Shown here in pieces: positions 24,187-31,925 of a DNA stretch of 64,000 nucleotides. A program made the position numbers and the translations under genes. Under the pieces are notes generated by a model, which saw only the letters and a list, made by a program, of their open reading frames with translations, ran no database searches and was not told the origin of the DNA. Source of the DNA: Streptosporangium canum (GTDB lineage: Bacteria > Actinomycetota > Actinomycetes > Streptosporangiales > Streptosporangiaceae); NCBI RefSeq assembly GCF_900113865.1, contig NZ_FOQY01000012.1, positions 62,001 through 126,000 of the forward strand, in the 5' to 3' direction. How positions within the stretch are numbered: position 1 is the first letter of the stretch; the number at the start of each line of letters is the position of its first letter.

Positions 24187-24203
24187 CTTGCGTAAGGTGC
24201 AAG
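24187..24203 (+). promoter_or_regulatory. Inverted repeat before MNT-HEPN module
   Basis: CTTGCGTAAGGTGCAAG: arms CTTGC and GCAAG with a 7-bp centre, ending 2 bp before ATG 24206. Likely operator for the HTH-containing nucleotidyltransferase. Confidence 0.5.
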
Positions 24204-24205
24204 CT

Positions 24206-24814
24206 ATGTTTCAGGTTATGAAACAGCCTCCGCCCGTCTTGCTTCCGCTGTTGCGCTCTCCGTTTCAGGGGGAGCTCCTGGCTTGGCTCTTTCTCCACCC
24301 TGGTGAGGAGTACGCCTTGATTGAGCTGGCGAAGAGGTTCGACGTCTCGGCCTCGACCGTGACTCGCGAAGTCGATCGTCTTGCTGCCGCGGGTCTGGTC
24401 GTCGAGCGAAGGATCGGCAACCTGCGGATGATTCAGGCGGACACCGACGTAGTGGTGGCCCGCCCGCTGACCGAGCTGCTCGCTCTGACATATGGTCCGG
24501 TGGCGGTGCTCGGTGAGCGACTTTCCGGTGTCGCCGCCGTTGAGGAGGCGTACATCTACGGCTCCTGGGCCGCGCGGTACTCAGGCGAGCCGGGAAGAGT
24601 GCCGAAGGATATAGATGTCCTGGTTGTCGGAGCCGCTGATGAAGACGATCTTTACGACGCCGCCAGGAGCGCCGAGCGGCAACTGGGCAGAGAGGTGAAC
24701 ATACGGCGACTGAGTCGCGATGACTGGGAGTCCTCTGTCGGCGACCCCTTCTTGGAAACGGTCAGGTCTCGGCCGCTTGTCCGACTCAAGATTGAAAAGA
24801 GGGAGAGCCGGTGA
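24206..24814 (+). CDS. HTH-nucleotidyltransferase antitoxin (MNT type)
   Basis: A 202-aa fusion. Residues 1-80: winged helix (YALIELAKRFDVSASTVTREVDRLAAAGLVVERR). Residues 90-195: minimal nucleotidyltransferase with YGSWAARY (GS at 119-120) and the DID metal pair at 135/137, then a basic C terminus. MNT proteins neutralise partner HEPN toxins, in characterised cases by AMPylating them. The HTH probably lets it autoregulate, so antitoxin, enzyme and repressor are one chain. Starts at 24206 or 24218 are both possible; TTG 24188 lies inside the inverted repeat and is less likely. Stop overlaps the HEPN start. Confidence 0.82.
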   Translation: MFQVMKQPPPVLLPLLRSPFQGELLAWLFLHPGEEYALIELAKRFDVSASTVTREVDRLAAAGLVVERRIGNLRMIQADTDVVVARPLTELLALTYGPVAVLGERLSGVAAVEEAYIYGSWAARYSGEPGRVPKDIDVLVVGAADEDDLYDAARSAERQLGREVNIRRLSRDDWESSVGDPFLETVRSRPLVRLKIEKRESR

Positions 24815-25275
24815 GGTGGGAGCAGGGGCGTGCTGCACTTGAGGGCATGCTCGGCCGTGGTGAGATCGAAAGAGTGGTGGCGAGCCGGGCGCAGGCAGAG
24901 GAACTGCTGGCTCAGGCTCGAAAACATATGGTGACGGCTCGCCTTGCGATGGAATCGGATCCGATCGGCGCGTACCAGCTGCTCTACGACGCGGCGCGCA
25001 AGGCACTGTGCGCCGTACTGGAGAACCAAGGACTTCGGGCCAGCAGCCGAGGTGGGCACATCGCCGTGTACGAGGCGGTTGGCGCGCAGCTTGACCCACC
25101 ACTAGGTCAGAGCCTGCGGCCTTTTGATCGGATGCGTCGGCGACGAAACGAGGCGGAGTATCCGCGTTTGGGGTCACCCCGTTTCAGCGCCGATGATGTC
25201 AGAGCCGACATGGCCAAGGTCGAGGCGATCGTGGAGATCGCGACAAAGGTGATCGATCAGATGCAACCTTTCTGA
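24811..25275 (+). CDS. HEPN-domain toxin
   Basis: All-helical 154-aa HEPN protein: ARKHMVTARLAMESDPIGAYQLLYDAARKALCAVL (split at 37-71) and RRNEAEYP near 111-118. The classical R-x4-6-H RNase motif is not obvious; the RxNEAEY variant occurs in related members whose RNase activity is less certain. GTG at 24811 overlaps the MNT stop, the normal coupling for this two-gene module. Predicted partner and target of the nucleotidyltransferase. Confidence 0.8.
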   Translation: MRWEQGRAALEGMLGRGEIERVVASRAQAEELLAQARKHMVTARLAMESDPIGAYQLLYDAARKALCAVLENQGLRASSRGGHIAVYEAVGAQLDPPLGQSLRPFDRMRRRRNEAEYPRLGSPRFSADDVRADMAKVEAIVEIATKVIDQMQPF

Positions 25276-25361
25276 CGGCGGTTTCTCGCTGCGCCAGAAA
25301 GGCGCTGCCATCGGCCATGGCTCTGAGGCGGGAACGGCCACTGCGGCCTTGGAGGGACCGG

Positions 25362-25500
25362 CGTCAAGTCAGGTGACCCATCCACGTGAGACCTTGCCGG
25401 ACGGGCGAGGATCTGGCCGAAGGTGACTCCCCGCGCTTGCACGCGTCTTCCCGGGGTGGGCTGTCTGACAGTTCGGCTTGCCCGGTTCGACGGCAGGCGA
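25362..25500 (+). repeat. TA-island intergenic repeat, copy D
   Basis: Starts GCGTCAAGTCAGGTGACCCA, core TTGCCGGACGGGCGAGG, later TTCCCGGGGTGGGCTGTCTG and TTGCCCGGTTCG. Lies between the HEPN gene and the fourth module. The 25276-25564 gap has no gene. Confidence 0.65.
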
Positions 25501-25564
25501 CGGCAGGGCGTTCTCTCCTGTGATTCACCATCTATCAGAATGTGTTCTGACTTACGATGGCGGG

Positions 25565-26035
25565 GTGAGTACCGGTAATGCCGACGCCGTCACCTTCTCG
25601 GACCTGTCGAGAAACCCCCGAGCCGTCGCCGAACGCGCCGCACGCCTCGGTCGAGTACGCATCACCCACCGAGACGCCCCCGATTTCTACCTGACCGCCG
25701 CCGACCGCGAGGACCAACGCGGGCAGACGCTGGCTACCGCATCCCGCCTGTTCCTCGCCCTCGTCAAGCATGATCCGACCGCCCGCACGCTGGTCATCGC
25801 CATGCCCGAGGTTTTCCCCTGGGTGCGTCACCTCACCTCCGCCGAACTGCGTTCCTTCACCCTCGAACTGGTAGAGGCGCTCTCCGACGCCGCGGAGCTG
25901 GATGTCGACGTCACCACCCAGGAAGTCATCGCGGGCTGGCGGGCGACCGCTCGGATCAAGGCCGACCCCGTGCGCTACGCCCAGGCTCGCAAGGCCACAA
26001 GCGGTGACTTCGGGCCGGTGGAGGTCTCAGCGTGA
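25565..26035 (+). CDS. Putative Phd-like antitoxin with long C-terminal domain
   Basis: A 156-aa protein whose start TFSDLSRNPRAVAERAARLGRVRITHRDAPDFYLT resembles the Phd fold; the following 90 residues are helical and longer than in usual antitoxins. GTG at 25565 chosen because homology-like sequence begins right after it; a frame extending upstream enters the intergenic repeat. Stop overlaps the next gene start (GTGA). Assigned as antitoxin by fold resemblance and position. Confidence 0.65.
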   Translation: MSTGNADAVTFSDLSRNPRAVAERAARLGRVRITHRDAPDFYLTAADREDQRGQTLATASRLFLALVKHDPTARTLVIAMPEVFPWVRHLTSAELRSFTLELVEALSDAAELDVDVTTQEVIAGWRATARIKADPVRYAQARKATSGDFGPVEVSA

Positions 26036-26388
26036 GTCCGAAGCGTGGTGATCGGGTCACGGTCCCACCTCCGGATGGCGAATGGGATATCCGGTTCGGT
26101 AGCAGCGACGCGGTCAAGGGATGGGAGGAATTGTGCCGTCACGCCTTGGCCAACACGCGCCGGTGTTTCGAGGCACTGCGTGCTGATCCACGCTCACGGG
26201 CTGATCACGAGCGTCGACATCGTCTACGTGGCGACCTCGCGACTCATCGCCATAATGGCCATGAACTGGAGCAATGGGAATTCGAGGTCACCAGCGGCGG
26301 GCGCGTTCGCTATGCCATCGATGACGCCACCCGAACTGTCTGGGTCGTCTATGCATCACCTCGTCACCCGAAGGACACCGATGTCTGA
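26032..26388 (+). CDS. Putative RelE/YoeB-like toxin
   Basis: Basic 118-aa protein, GTG start overlapping the antitoxin stop. GWEELCRHALANTRRCFEAL near residue 30, then LATHRHNGHELEQWEFEVTSGGRVRYAIDD (about 69-98) and VWVVYASPRHP fit the RelE/ParE toxin fold with a C-terminal strand and basic/aromatic active-site residues. Probably an mRNA-cleaving toxin. Exact subgroup uncertain. Confidence 0.65.
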   Translation: MSPKRGDRVTVPPPDGEWDIRFGSSDAVKGWEELCRHALANTRRCFEALRADPRSRADHERRHRLRGDLATHRHNGHELEQWEFEVTSGGRVRYAIDDATRTVWVVYASPRHPKDTDV

Positions 26389-26394
26389 AGCCGA

Positions 26395-26468
26395 AGGCTG
26401 GAATCCGATCAGGTGATCTCCCGCCCGGACCGCGGCGGTCTTGGGAGATCCGATGGATACCCCAGCCT
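26395..26468. terminator. Long nested hairpin at the right end of the TA island
   Basis: Four nested inverted segments share almost one centre: AGGCTGG (26395-26401)/CCAGCCT (26462-26468), ATCC/GGAT, GATCTCCC (26415-26422)/GGGAGATC (26443-26450) and GACCGC/GCGGTC. It begins 7 bp after the last toxin gene and lies between convergent units, so it may be a bidirectional terminator. The region 26474-26515 (ACGGCGCCAACGTC, CCTGCCCCGTCGGCCTGAT) may be a degenerate fifth copy of the island repeat. Confidence 0.55.
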
Positions 26469-26595
26469 CGACGGCGCCAACGTCGCCTGCCCCGTCGGCC
26501 TGATGGGCAGGGAGGCGTAGATCTCCGGATTCCGCCGGATCTCGGTCCCCGGCCGGTGAGTGCGGGTGGCCGATTCCGGGGGCGTACGGGGGATG

Positions 26596-26718
26596 GCCCG
26601 GGGGCGGCCGCCCCCTGGTTCAGAGGTCGGGGCGGCCGCCCCGGTTCGGGAACCGGAGTAGCCTCCAGTTCGGGACCGGGGTAGTCGCCGGTTCAGGAGC
26701 CGGGGTAGCCGCCGCCGC
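26596..26718. repeat. GC palindromes and three 24-bp imperfect repeats
   Basis: Two near-identical palindromes (GGGGGCGGCCGCCCCC and CGGGGCGGCCGCCCCG) are followed by three imperfect copies of GTTCGGGACCGGGGTAG-type units reaching into the 3' end of the ligase gene. The hairpins could end the minus-strand ligase transcript. No gene in 26389-26692. Confidence 0.5.
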
Positions 26719-28177
26719 CGTGGGCGTCGTCGAGGGCGTCGTAGTCGGGGGTGAAGCCCTTCTTGGGGATGGCCTCGACGAAGTCGACGTGCCTGGGCTT
26801 CTTGTATGAGGCGAGCCGGGCGCGGACGTGTTCGACGACGTCCTCGGCCGTGGCCTCGCCCTTGAGGACCACGACGGCCTTCACGGCCTGGTGCCACCGG
26901 TCGTCGGGGACGCCGATGACGGCGGCGTCGGCGATCGCGGGGTGGGTCTTCAGCGCCCGCTCGACCTCGGCGGGGTAGATGTTCTCGTTACCGGACTTGA
27001 TCATGCGGAGCCTGGGGCCGATGAAGGTGATCGTGCCGTCGGGCTCGCGGCGGCCGAGATCGCCGGTGTGGTGCCAGCCGCCGCGCGTCTTCTCCGCATT
27101 GAGCTCAGGTCTGTTGAAATATCCGGAGAAAAGCGACTTGCCGCGGGCGCAGATCTCGCCCACCTCCCCGGACGGCACCTCGCTCCCGTCGGAGGAGAGC
27201 AGCCGCACCTGGACCAGCGGCGACGGCCGTCCGGCGAATCCGGCGGCGCCCGGGGCCAGGCCGAGGAAGGTCAGCATGCCGCCCACCTCGGTCTGGCCGT
27301 AGCCGCCCATCTTGGACCGGCACCAGGGGGAGTCGTCCACCGTCGTCATCGCGTCCCACTCGGCCGAGTGGGAGACGAAGCGGAGCGATGTCAGGTCGTA
27401 TTTGCCGTCCCTGTTCGCCTCCGTCACCGCGTCGATCATCTGGCCGAACAGGAACGCCTGGGTGACCTTCTCCGCGTCGATCAGGCGGCAGACCTCCTCG
27501 GCCTCGAACGCCGGGGTGAACACGTTCGTCCCGCCGATCTGCAGGGTGGCCAGGCAGAACATCATCGTGCCCACGTGGAACAGCGGGCCGTTGTTCAGGA
27601 AGGTGAAGCCGTCCTCCATCTGGCGGACCACCAGCAGCGCGGTGCTGTGCGCGACCAGTGCGGCGCTGCTGAGCAGGGCCGCGTTCGGCCGGCCGTCGAA
27701 GGCGGCAGTGTAGAGCGCGAGCACCGGGAGCGTGTCGTCGCCGGCCCCCTCCCGGCGGGCGGCCGGGGAGCCGCTCGACAGGAAGGCCTCGTAGCCGTCG
27801 CCGGCGAGGATCCAGCCGTCGTCGCTCAGGGGGGCGGCGGCCTCGGACCGCTCCCAGACGACGACTTTCGGGGTGAGGTCGTCCACGACGAAGGACAGTT
27901 CGTCGGTGGACTGCCGCCAGTTGGCCGGGCAGAAGATCGCGCCGAGCCGGGAGGAGGCGAGCAGCAGCTCCAGCACCGGGTGGCCGTTGCGGCCGAGCCA
28001 CAGCACCCGGTCGCCGGCCGTGACGCCCCGCGCGGCCAGCGCGTCCGCCAGGCGGGTGACCCGCTCGTCGAGTTCGGGATAGGTGAGCCGCGCCTCGCCG
28101 TCCACCACCGCCGTCACCCGGGGGCGGCTGCGGGCGTGCTCGGCCAGGACGTCGGACAGGGTCAACCGGTGGATCAT
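26693..28177 (-). CDS. AMP-binding acyl-CoA ligase-like protein with altered P-loop
   Basis: A 494-aa member of the adenylate-forming family, but the nucleotide loop reads YTAAFDGRPNAALLS at 156-170 instead of YTSGTTGxPKG, and the C-terminal lysine motif is IPKKGFTPDYDAL rather than the usual TGK. Other core motifs are normal (GGYGQTEVGGM, GGWHHTGDLGRREPDG, LRMIKSGNENIYPAEVE). This points to a subfamily with altered phosphate handling rather than decay, because the frame is intact and the rest conserved. The ATG at 28177 has an AGGAGG site. It follows the LLM oxidoreductase by 71 bp and probably shares the promoter with operator site 5. Confidence 0.8.
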   Translation of the reverse strand: MIHRLTLSDVLAEHARSRPRVTAVVDGEARLTYPELDERVTRLADALAARGVTAGDRVLWLGRNGHPVLELLLASSRLGAIFCPANWRQSTDELSFVVDDLTPKVVVWERSEAAAPLSDDGWILAGDGYEAFLSSGSPAARREGAGDDTLPVLALYTAAFDGRPNAALLSSAALVAHSTALLVVRQMEDGFTFLNNGPLFHVGTMMFCLATLQIGGTNVFTPAFEAEEVCRLIDAEKVTQAFLFGQMIDAVTEANRDGKYDLTSLRFVSHSAEWDAMTTVDDSPWCRSKMGGYGQTEVGGMLTFLGLAPGAAGFAGRPSPLVQVRLLSSDGSEVPSGEVGEICARGKSLFSGYFNRPELNAEKTRGGWHHTGDLGRREPDGTITFIGPRLRMIKSGNENIYPAEVERALKTHPAIADAAVIGVPDDRWHQAVKAVVVLKGEATAEDVVEHVRARLASYKKPRHVDFVEAIPKKGFTPDYDALDDAHGGGGYPGS

Positions 28178-28248
28178 CGCGCCTCCTGCTGGGGGGCGTA
28201 CGGCTCGCGCCCTTCCGCGTGCGGCCGGCCCGAGCCGTACGGGACGGA

Positions 28249-29307
28249 TCACTTGAAAGCGGGCATGACCTCGGCGGCGAAGAACCGCATGACCTTCTTC
28301 ATCTCCTCCAGCGGCATCGGCCTGGTGCTGCCGAAGTCGCAGAGCAGGTTGGCGAACCCGGCGTCCTCGAGCAGCCGGATCTGGCCGACCACCCGCTCGG
28401 GGTCGCCGATGACCTCCAACTGCTCCCAGCGGAAGTCGTTGGAGACCGCGCCGCCCTTGAGATAGCGGTCCTGGTAGTACTCGAAGCCCTGGGCGGCCTT
28501 GCCGGTCCGGGGGTCGATCGGCGAGCTCTTCTCGTTGAAGATCCGGGACCGGTCGAACATCGTCTCGAACCTGGCCTGGTCCTCGCGGGCCCGCTCGACC
28601 GTCGCGGCGACGTAGACGCTGCGGGCGACCACCAGCTCCGAGGCGGACACGTTGTGCCCGGCCCGCTCCGCCGTCTCCCGCCAGGTCTCCGCCGCCTTGA
28701 CCACCTTGCGGAAGGGCGCCGCCGGGTCGGCCAGGATCGGCAGGCCGCGCTCGGCGTACATGGTCACCGTCTCGGGGGACACGGCCGCCACGTGGATCGG
28801 CGGGAACGGGTCCTGGACCGGCCGGGGGACGAGCTCCACCTCGGTGCCGGTCCGGTAGAACTTGCCCTCGTGCCGGAAGGACGGGTTGCCCCAGAGGCCG
28901 AGCACGACCTCCAGGGCCTCGTTGAACCGGTCGCGGGCCTCGGCCAGGTCGATGCCGAAGCCCTCGAACTCGAAGCTCTGGTAGCCGCGGCCGATCCCCA
29001 GCTCCAGCCGTCCGCCCGAGAGCATGTCCACCATGGCCGCCTCCTCGGCGACGTGGACCGGGTTGTGCAGGGGCAGGACCACGATGCCGGTCCCCAGCCG
29101 CAGCCGCTCGGTGCGCGCGGCCATGTGGGACAGCATCGTGAACAGGTTCGGCACCACGCCGTAGTCGCGGAAGTGGTGCTCGGCCAGCCGCACCCCGTGA
29201 AACCCCAGTTCCTCGGCGAGCTCGACCAGCTCAAGGTGGTAGTCGTAGACGTCCTTGAAGCTCTGGCCGTCGAACCGGTGGAAGAGGTGGAAGGTCGAGA
29301 ACTTCAT
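28249..29307 (-). CDS. LLM-class flavin-dependent oxidoreductase
   Basis: Luciferase-like monooxygenase, 352 aa: FSTFHLFHRFDGQSFKDVYD at the start, GVRLAEHHFRDYG near 38, RLRLGTGIVVLPLHNP near 68, GRLELGIGRGYQSFE near 103 and the substrate-loop insert of the bacterial luciferase group. Probably an FMN-dependent monooxygenase acting on a hydrophobic substrate. First gene of a two-gene minus-strand operon with the ligase-like protein; operator site 5, the most symmetric in the window, lies 69 bp upstream. Confidence 0.8.
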   Translation of the reverse strand: MKFSTFHLFHRFDGQSFKDVYDYHLELVELAEELGFHGVRLAEHHFRDYGVVPNLFTMLSHMAARTERLRLGTGIVVLPLHNPVHVAEEAAMVDMLSGGRLELGIGRGYQSFEFEGFGIDLAEARDRFNEALEVVLGLWGNPSFRHEGKFYRTGTEVELVPRPVQDPFPPIHVAAVSPETVTMYAERGLPILADPAAPFRKVVKAAETWRETAERAGHNVSASELVVARSVYVAATVERAREDQARFETMFDRSRIFNEKSSPIDPRTGKAAQGFEYYQDRYLKGGAVSNDFRWEQLEVIGDPERVVGQIRLLEDAGFANLLCDFGSTRPMPLEEMKKVMRFFAAEVMPAFK

Positions 29308-29375
29308 CGGCTGTCCCCTGGCGGTCGTCTCCGTGTGTCCCGTTCCGCGCTTCCGGTACGGCTGGCCGTACGAAA

Positions 29376-29391
29376 CCAAGCGCTCGCTTGG
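29376..29391 (-). promoter_or_regulatory. KstR2-type operator, site 5 (perfect palindrome)
   Basis: CCAAGCGCTCGCTTGG: both 7-bp arms are perfect complements around CT. It defines the symmetric form of the shared box and is upstream of the LLM oxidoreductase gene. Confidence 0.75.
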
Positions 29392-29400
29392 GCGAGCGTA

Positions 29401-30714
29401 TCAGTGGTTGCCGCGGACGGTCCAGGTGACGGACTGGGTCAGGAACTCCTCCCGGTAGCCGGGGTCGCGCACGTCGGTGGTCTCGTCGGTGACGACGGCG
29501 GTGACGGTGCCGCCGTTGCCCATGCCGATGACGTCCACCGAGGTACGGCCCCGCCAGGGCCGGTGCTCCTTGCCGTCGCGGTACCAGCGGACCGAAAGCG
29601 TCGGGACCGGGGCGGGGGTCACCGAGAGCGTCGACGTGCGTGCCACCGGCCGCTCGTTGGGCGTGTGGGAGTCGATCGGGCGGGCGATCGCGTAGAACGA
29701 CTGGATCATCTTCTCCCTGCTGACCGAGTTGAACTCGCGGCCGAGTGACTTCATCAGCGAGTTGGGGGTGGGCCGGTAGACGCCGTACTGGGTGTAGTAC
29801 CCGCCCTCGTAGGCGCCGACGACGTCGCCGTCGGGGCTGGGCGCGCCGAGCCAGTACCACCACTTGGCCCGCTCGGCCCGCATCCGCCCGGCGTCGCGGA
29901 CGCTGACGTTGACCTCGGAGAACTCGGGGCCGTCGTAGCGGCTGCCGTCGCCCGGGTAGGCGTAGTAGTCGTACTCGTCGGCCAGGTCGCCCAGGGAGTG
30001 GCCGAGCTCGTGCGGCAGCACCTCTCCGGCGCGCTCGTTGCCGCCGGAGAAGGTCGCCATCTCCTCGTCGGTGTAGCCCGCGCCGCCGTACTTGGCGGAG
30101 TTGGCCATCGCCGCGATCTGGTCCACGCCGGGCGCCAGCGCCGCGTAGGACTTCGCGCGGTCCTCGTCCACGCAGAGCAGCCGCTCCAGGCCGTCGCACC
30201 AGAAGGTCATCTCGAGCGGGGTATCCCTGACCACGTCACGGGCGGGGTCGCCGCTCACGCCGGACACGGGCGAGGGGATGTCGATCCGCCAGACGTTGAA
30301 CAGCCCGCGGTAGCTCTTGAAGGGCTCGCGGCCGGACAGCAGCGCCCATTTGGCGGCTACCTGGTCGCCGTAGAGGCCGAGCTCGGCCTCGGTGTAGCCG
30401 TCACCGACGAAGACCAGGTCGATCCGGTCCGCGCTCGGCCCGTTGACCTCGACGGGGGTGAGCCTCGCGGCGGACGTGGCGAGGGAGCGGGCCTTCGGCC
30501 CGGCGGAGGCGGGCACCTCGGCGCGGGTGATGGTGCCGTCCTCGGCGAAGACCTCGACCGGCCTGGTCGGACCTGCCGGAGCGGCCTGCGCGGTGGCGGT
30601 CCGCGCGGGAGTGGGCGTGGATGCGGGGGAGGGGGAGGCGAGGGCGGGCGCGGCGGCGAGGGCGGTCGCGCAGGCGGCGACGGCCGCCGCGGTCAGCAGG
30701 GGGATTCGGCGCAC
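29401..30714 (-). CDS. Secreted M64-family zinc metallopeptidase
   Basis: A 437-aa exported peptidase related to IgA peptidase M64. The signal peptide spans about residues 1-27 (two Arg, hydrophobic core, AxA-like APALAS). A Pro/Thr linker leads to the catalytic domain with LVFVGDGYTEAE near 105 and the zinc site HELGHSLGDLADE near 235. The C-terminal 90 residues form a beta domain ending TQSVTWTVRGNH. GTG at 30714 follows AAAGGA; the longer upstream frame lacks a signal. A small hairpin (ATTTCC/GGAAAT) surrounds the ribosome site and could affect translation. Target unknown, probably extracellular protein. Confidence 0.83.
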   Translation of the reverse strand: MRRIPLLTAAAVAACATALAAAPALASPSPASTPTPARTATAQAAPAGPTRPVEVFAEDGTITRAEVPASAGPKARSLATSAARLTPVEVNGPSADRIDLVFVGDGYTEAELGLYGDQVAAKWALLSGREPFKSYRGLFNVWRIDIPSPVSGVSGDPARDVVRDTPLEMTFWCDGLERLLCVDEDRAKSYAALAPGVDQIAAMANSAKYGGAGYTDEEMATFSGGNERAGEVLPHELGHSLGDLADEYDYYAYPGDGSRYDGPEFSEVNVSVRDAGRMRAERAKWWYWLGAPSPDGDVVGAYEGGYYTQYGVYRPTPNSLMKSLGREFNSVSREKMIQSFYAIARPIDSHTPNERPVARTSTLSVTPAPVPTLSVRWYRDGKEHRPWRGRTSVDVIGMGNGGTVTAVVTDETTDVRDPGYREEFLTQSVTWTVRGNH

Positions 30715-30896
30715 AGAATTTCCTTTCAGGAAATGTCGTGAGATGCGCTGATCTTCGATGTCGAGCGGTAACACCCCGATCACGTGGCGGTGACAAGACG
30801 GCCCGCCGGAACCGGAGAAGAGGGGGAAGCTGCAGCTCAGCGGGCATCCATCAGCTCGGAGTGATGGAAAGTGGGATGGGGGCGTAGGCTCGTCCG

Positions 30897-31826
30897 GTGA
30901 GCCTGGAACTACGGCACCTGCGTGTCCTGTGTGCCATATCGGACACCGGGAGCCTGACCCGGGCCGCGCCCCTCCTGGGCACCACCCAGCCCGCCCTCTC
31001 TGCGCAGCTCCAGCGGATCGAGCGGATCATCGGCGGCAGGCTCTTCGACCGCGACCGCCACGGCGCCCGCCCCACCCCGCTCGGCGACTTCGTGCTCGCC
31101 CGGGCCCGCACCGTGCTGAGCGGCATGGACGAGCTGCTGCTCGGAGCCGCCGCCCGCCCCGCCGGCGGCCCGGTACGGCTCGGCGGAGTGGACGGGCCGA
31201 TCCTGGTCGGCCTGGTCGACCGGCTCGGCGACCTGCTCGGCGGCCGGGAGATCACCTCCTACGCCGACGCCGCGCCGCGGCTGCTGTGCGACCTGGTCGC
31301 GGCCCGGCGCCTGGACGCCGCCGTGGTCGTCGACTACGTGGGTCACGAGCTGCGCCCGGTCCCGCCGCTCCGCCAGGAGCAGGTCGCCGCCGAGCCCGTG
31401 TTCGTGGCGCTGGCCGGTGGCCACCCCCTCGCGGGCCGTTCCGAGCTCGACCTGGCCGATCTGGCCGGGGAGGCGTGGGTGCTGTCGCCGTCCGACGGGG
31501 GCGGCTGGCCCGAGTGCTTCCGCACGGCGTGCCATCGGGCCGGATTCGTCCCGCGCGCGCCGCACCAGGCCGCGGACGCCTGGACCATCAGGGAGATCGT
31601 CATCTCGGGCCGGGCCATCGCCCCCTGCCGGGCCACCTTCGCCGAGAGCGCCGGTCTGGTCATCCGCCCGCTGCGCGGCGACCCGCTGGTGATGCGGCAC
31701 CTGCTGGTGTGGCATCCGCAGGGCGGGCTGGCCGCCCACGTGCCCGCCGTACGGGATCTGGCGGTGCGGGTGTTCGCCGACCACGCCCGGGAACGCCCCC
31801 GATATCGGGAGTGGCGCAGCCGGTGA
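30897..31826 (+). CDS. LysR-family regulator
   Basis: A 309-aa LysR protein: N-terminal winged helix (LRHLRVLCAISDTGSLTRAAPLLGTTQPALSAQLQRIE, about 5-42) and a periplasmic-binding-like effector domain, with AAEPVFVALAGGHPLAG near 165. GTG start. It is divergent from the M64 peptidase and upstream of the S33 hydrolase, either of which it could regulate. The last codons belong to a 46-bp-spaced duplicated segment that continues beyond the stop. Confidence 0.85.
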   Translation: MSLELRHLRVLCAISDTGSLTRAAPLLGTTQPALSAQLQRIERIIGGRLFDRDRHGARPTPLGDFVLARARTVLSGMDELLLGAAARPAGGPVRLGGVDGPILVGLVDRLGDLLGGREITSYADAAPRLLCDLVAARRLDAAVVVDYVGHELRPVPPLRQEQVAAEPVFVALAGGHPLAGRSELDLADLAGEAWVLSPSDGGGWPECFRTACHRAGFVPRAPHQAADAWTIREIVISGRAIAPCRATFAESAGLVIRPLRGDPLVMRHLLVWHPQGGLAAHVPAVRDLAVRVFADHARERPRYREWRSR

Positions 31827-31915
31827 CGCCGCCGGGGGCCGTCCCCGGCGCCGGGAGTGGCGCAGCCGGTGACAGCGTCCGGGCCGTCAGGGGGCCGGCG
31901 TGGCGCAGCGGGTAA
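31806..31915. repeat. Duplicated segment at the LysR 3' end
   Basis: CGGGAGTGGCGCAGCCGGTG occurs at 31806 and again at 31852 (22 bp identical, 46-bp period), with a third partial copy TGGCGCAGCGGGTAAC at 31900-31915. The first copy encodes the LysR C terminus including the stop; the others are noncoding and end just before the S33 gene. Confidence 0.75.
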
Positions 31916-31925
31916 CGTTCCCCGG

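Noticed and set aside
21911-25500. Integron attC sites
   Set aside because: The repeats lack recognisable R/L box core sites, and no integron integrase is in the window; left as an unnamed repeat.
25536-25549. CAGAATGTGTTCTG as a second KstR-type site
   Set aside because: One arm mismatch, and it precedes a TA module; more likely the module's own operator.
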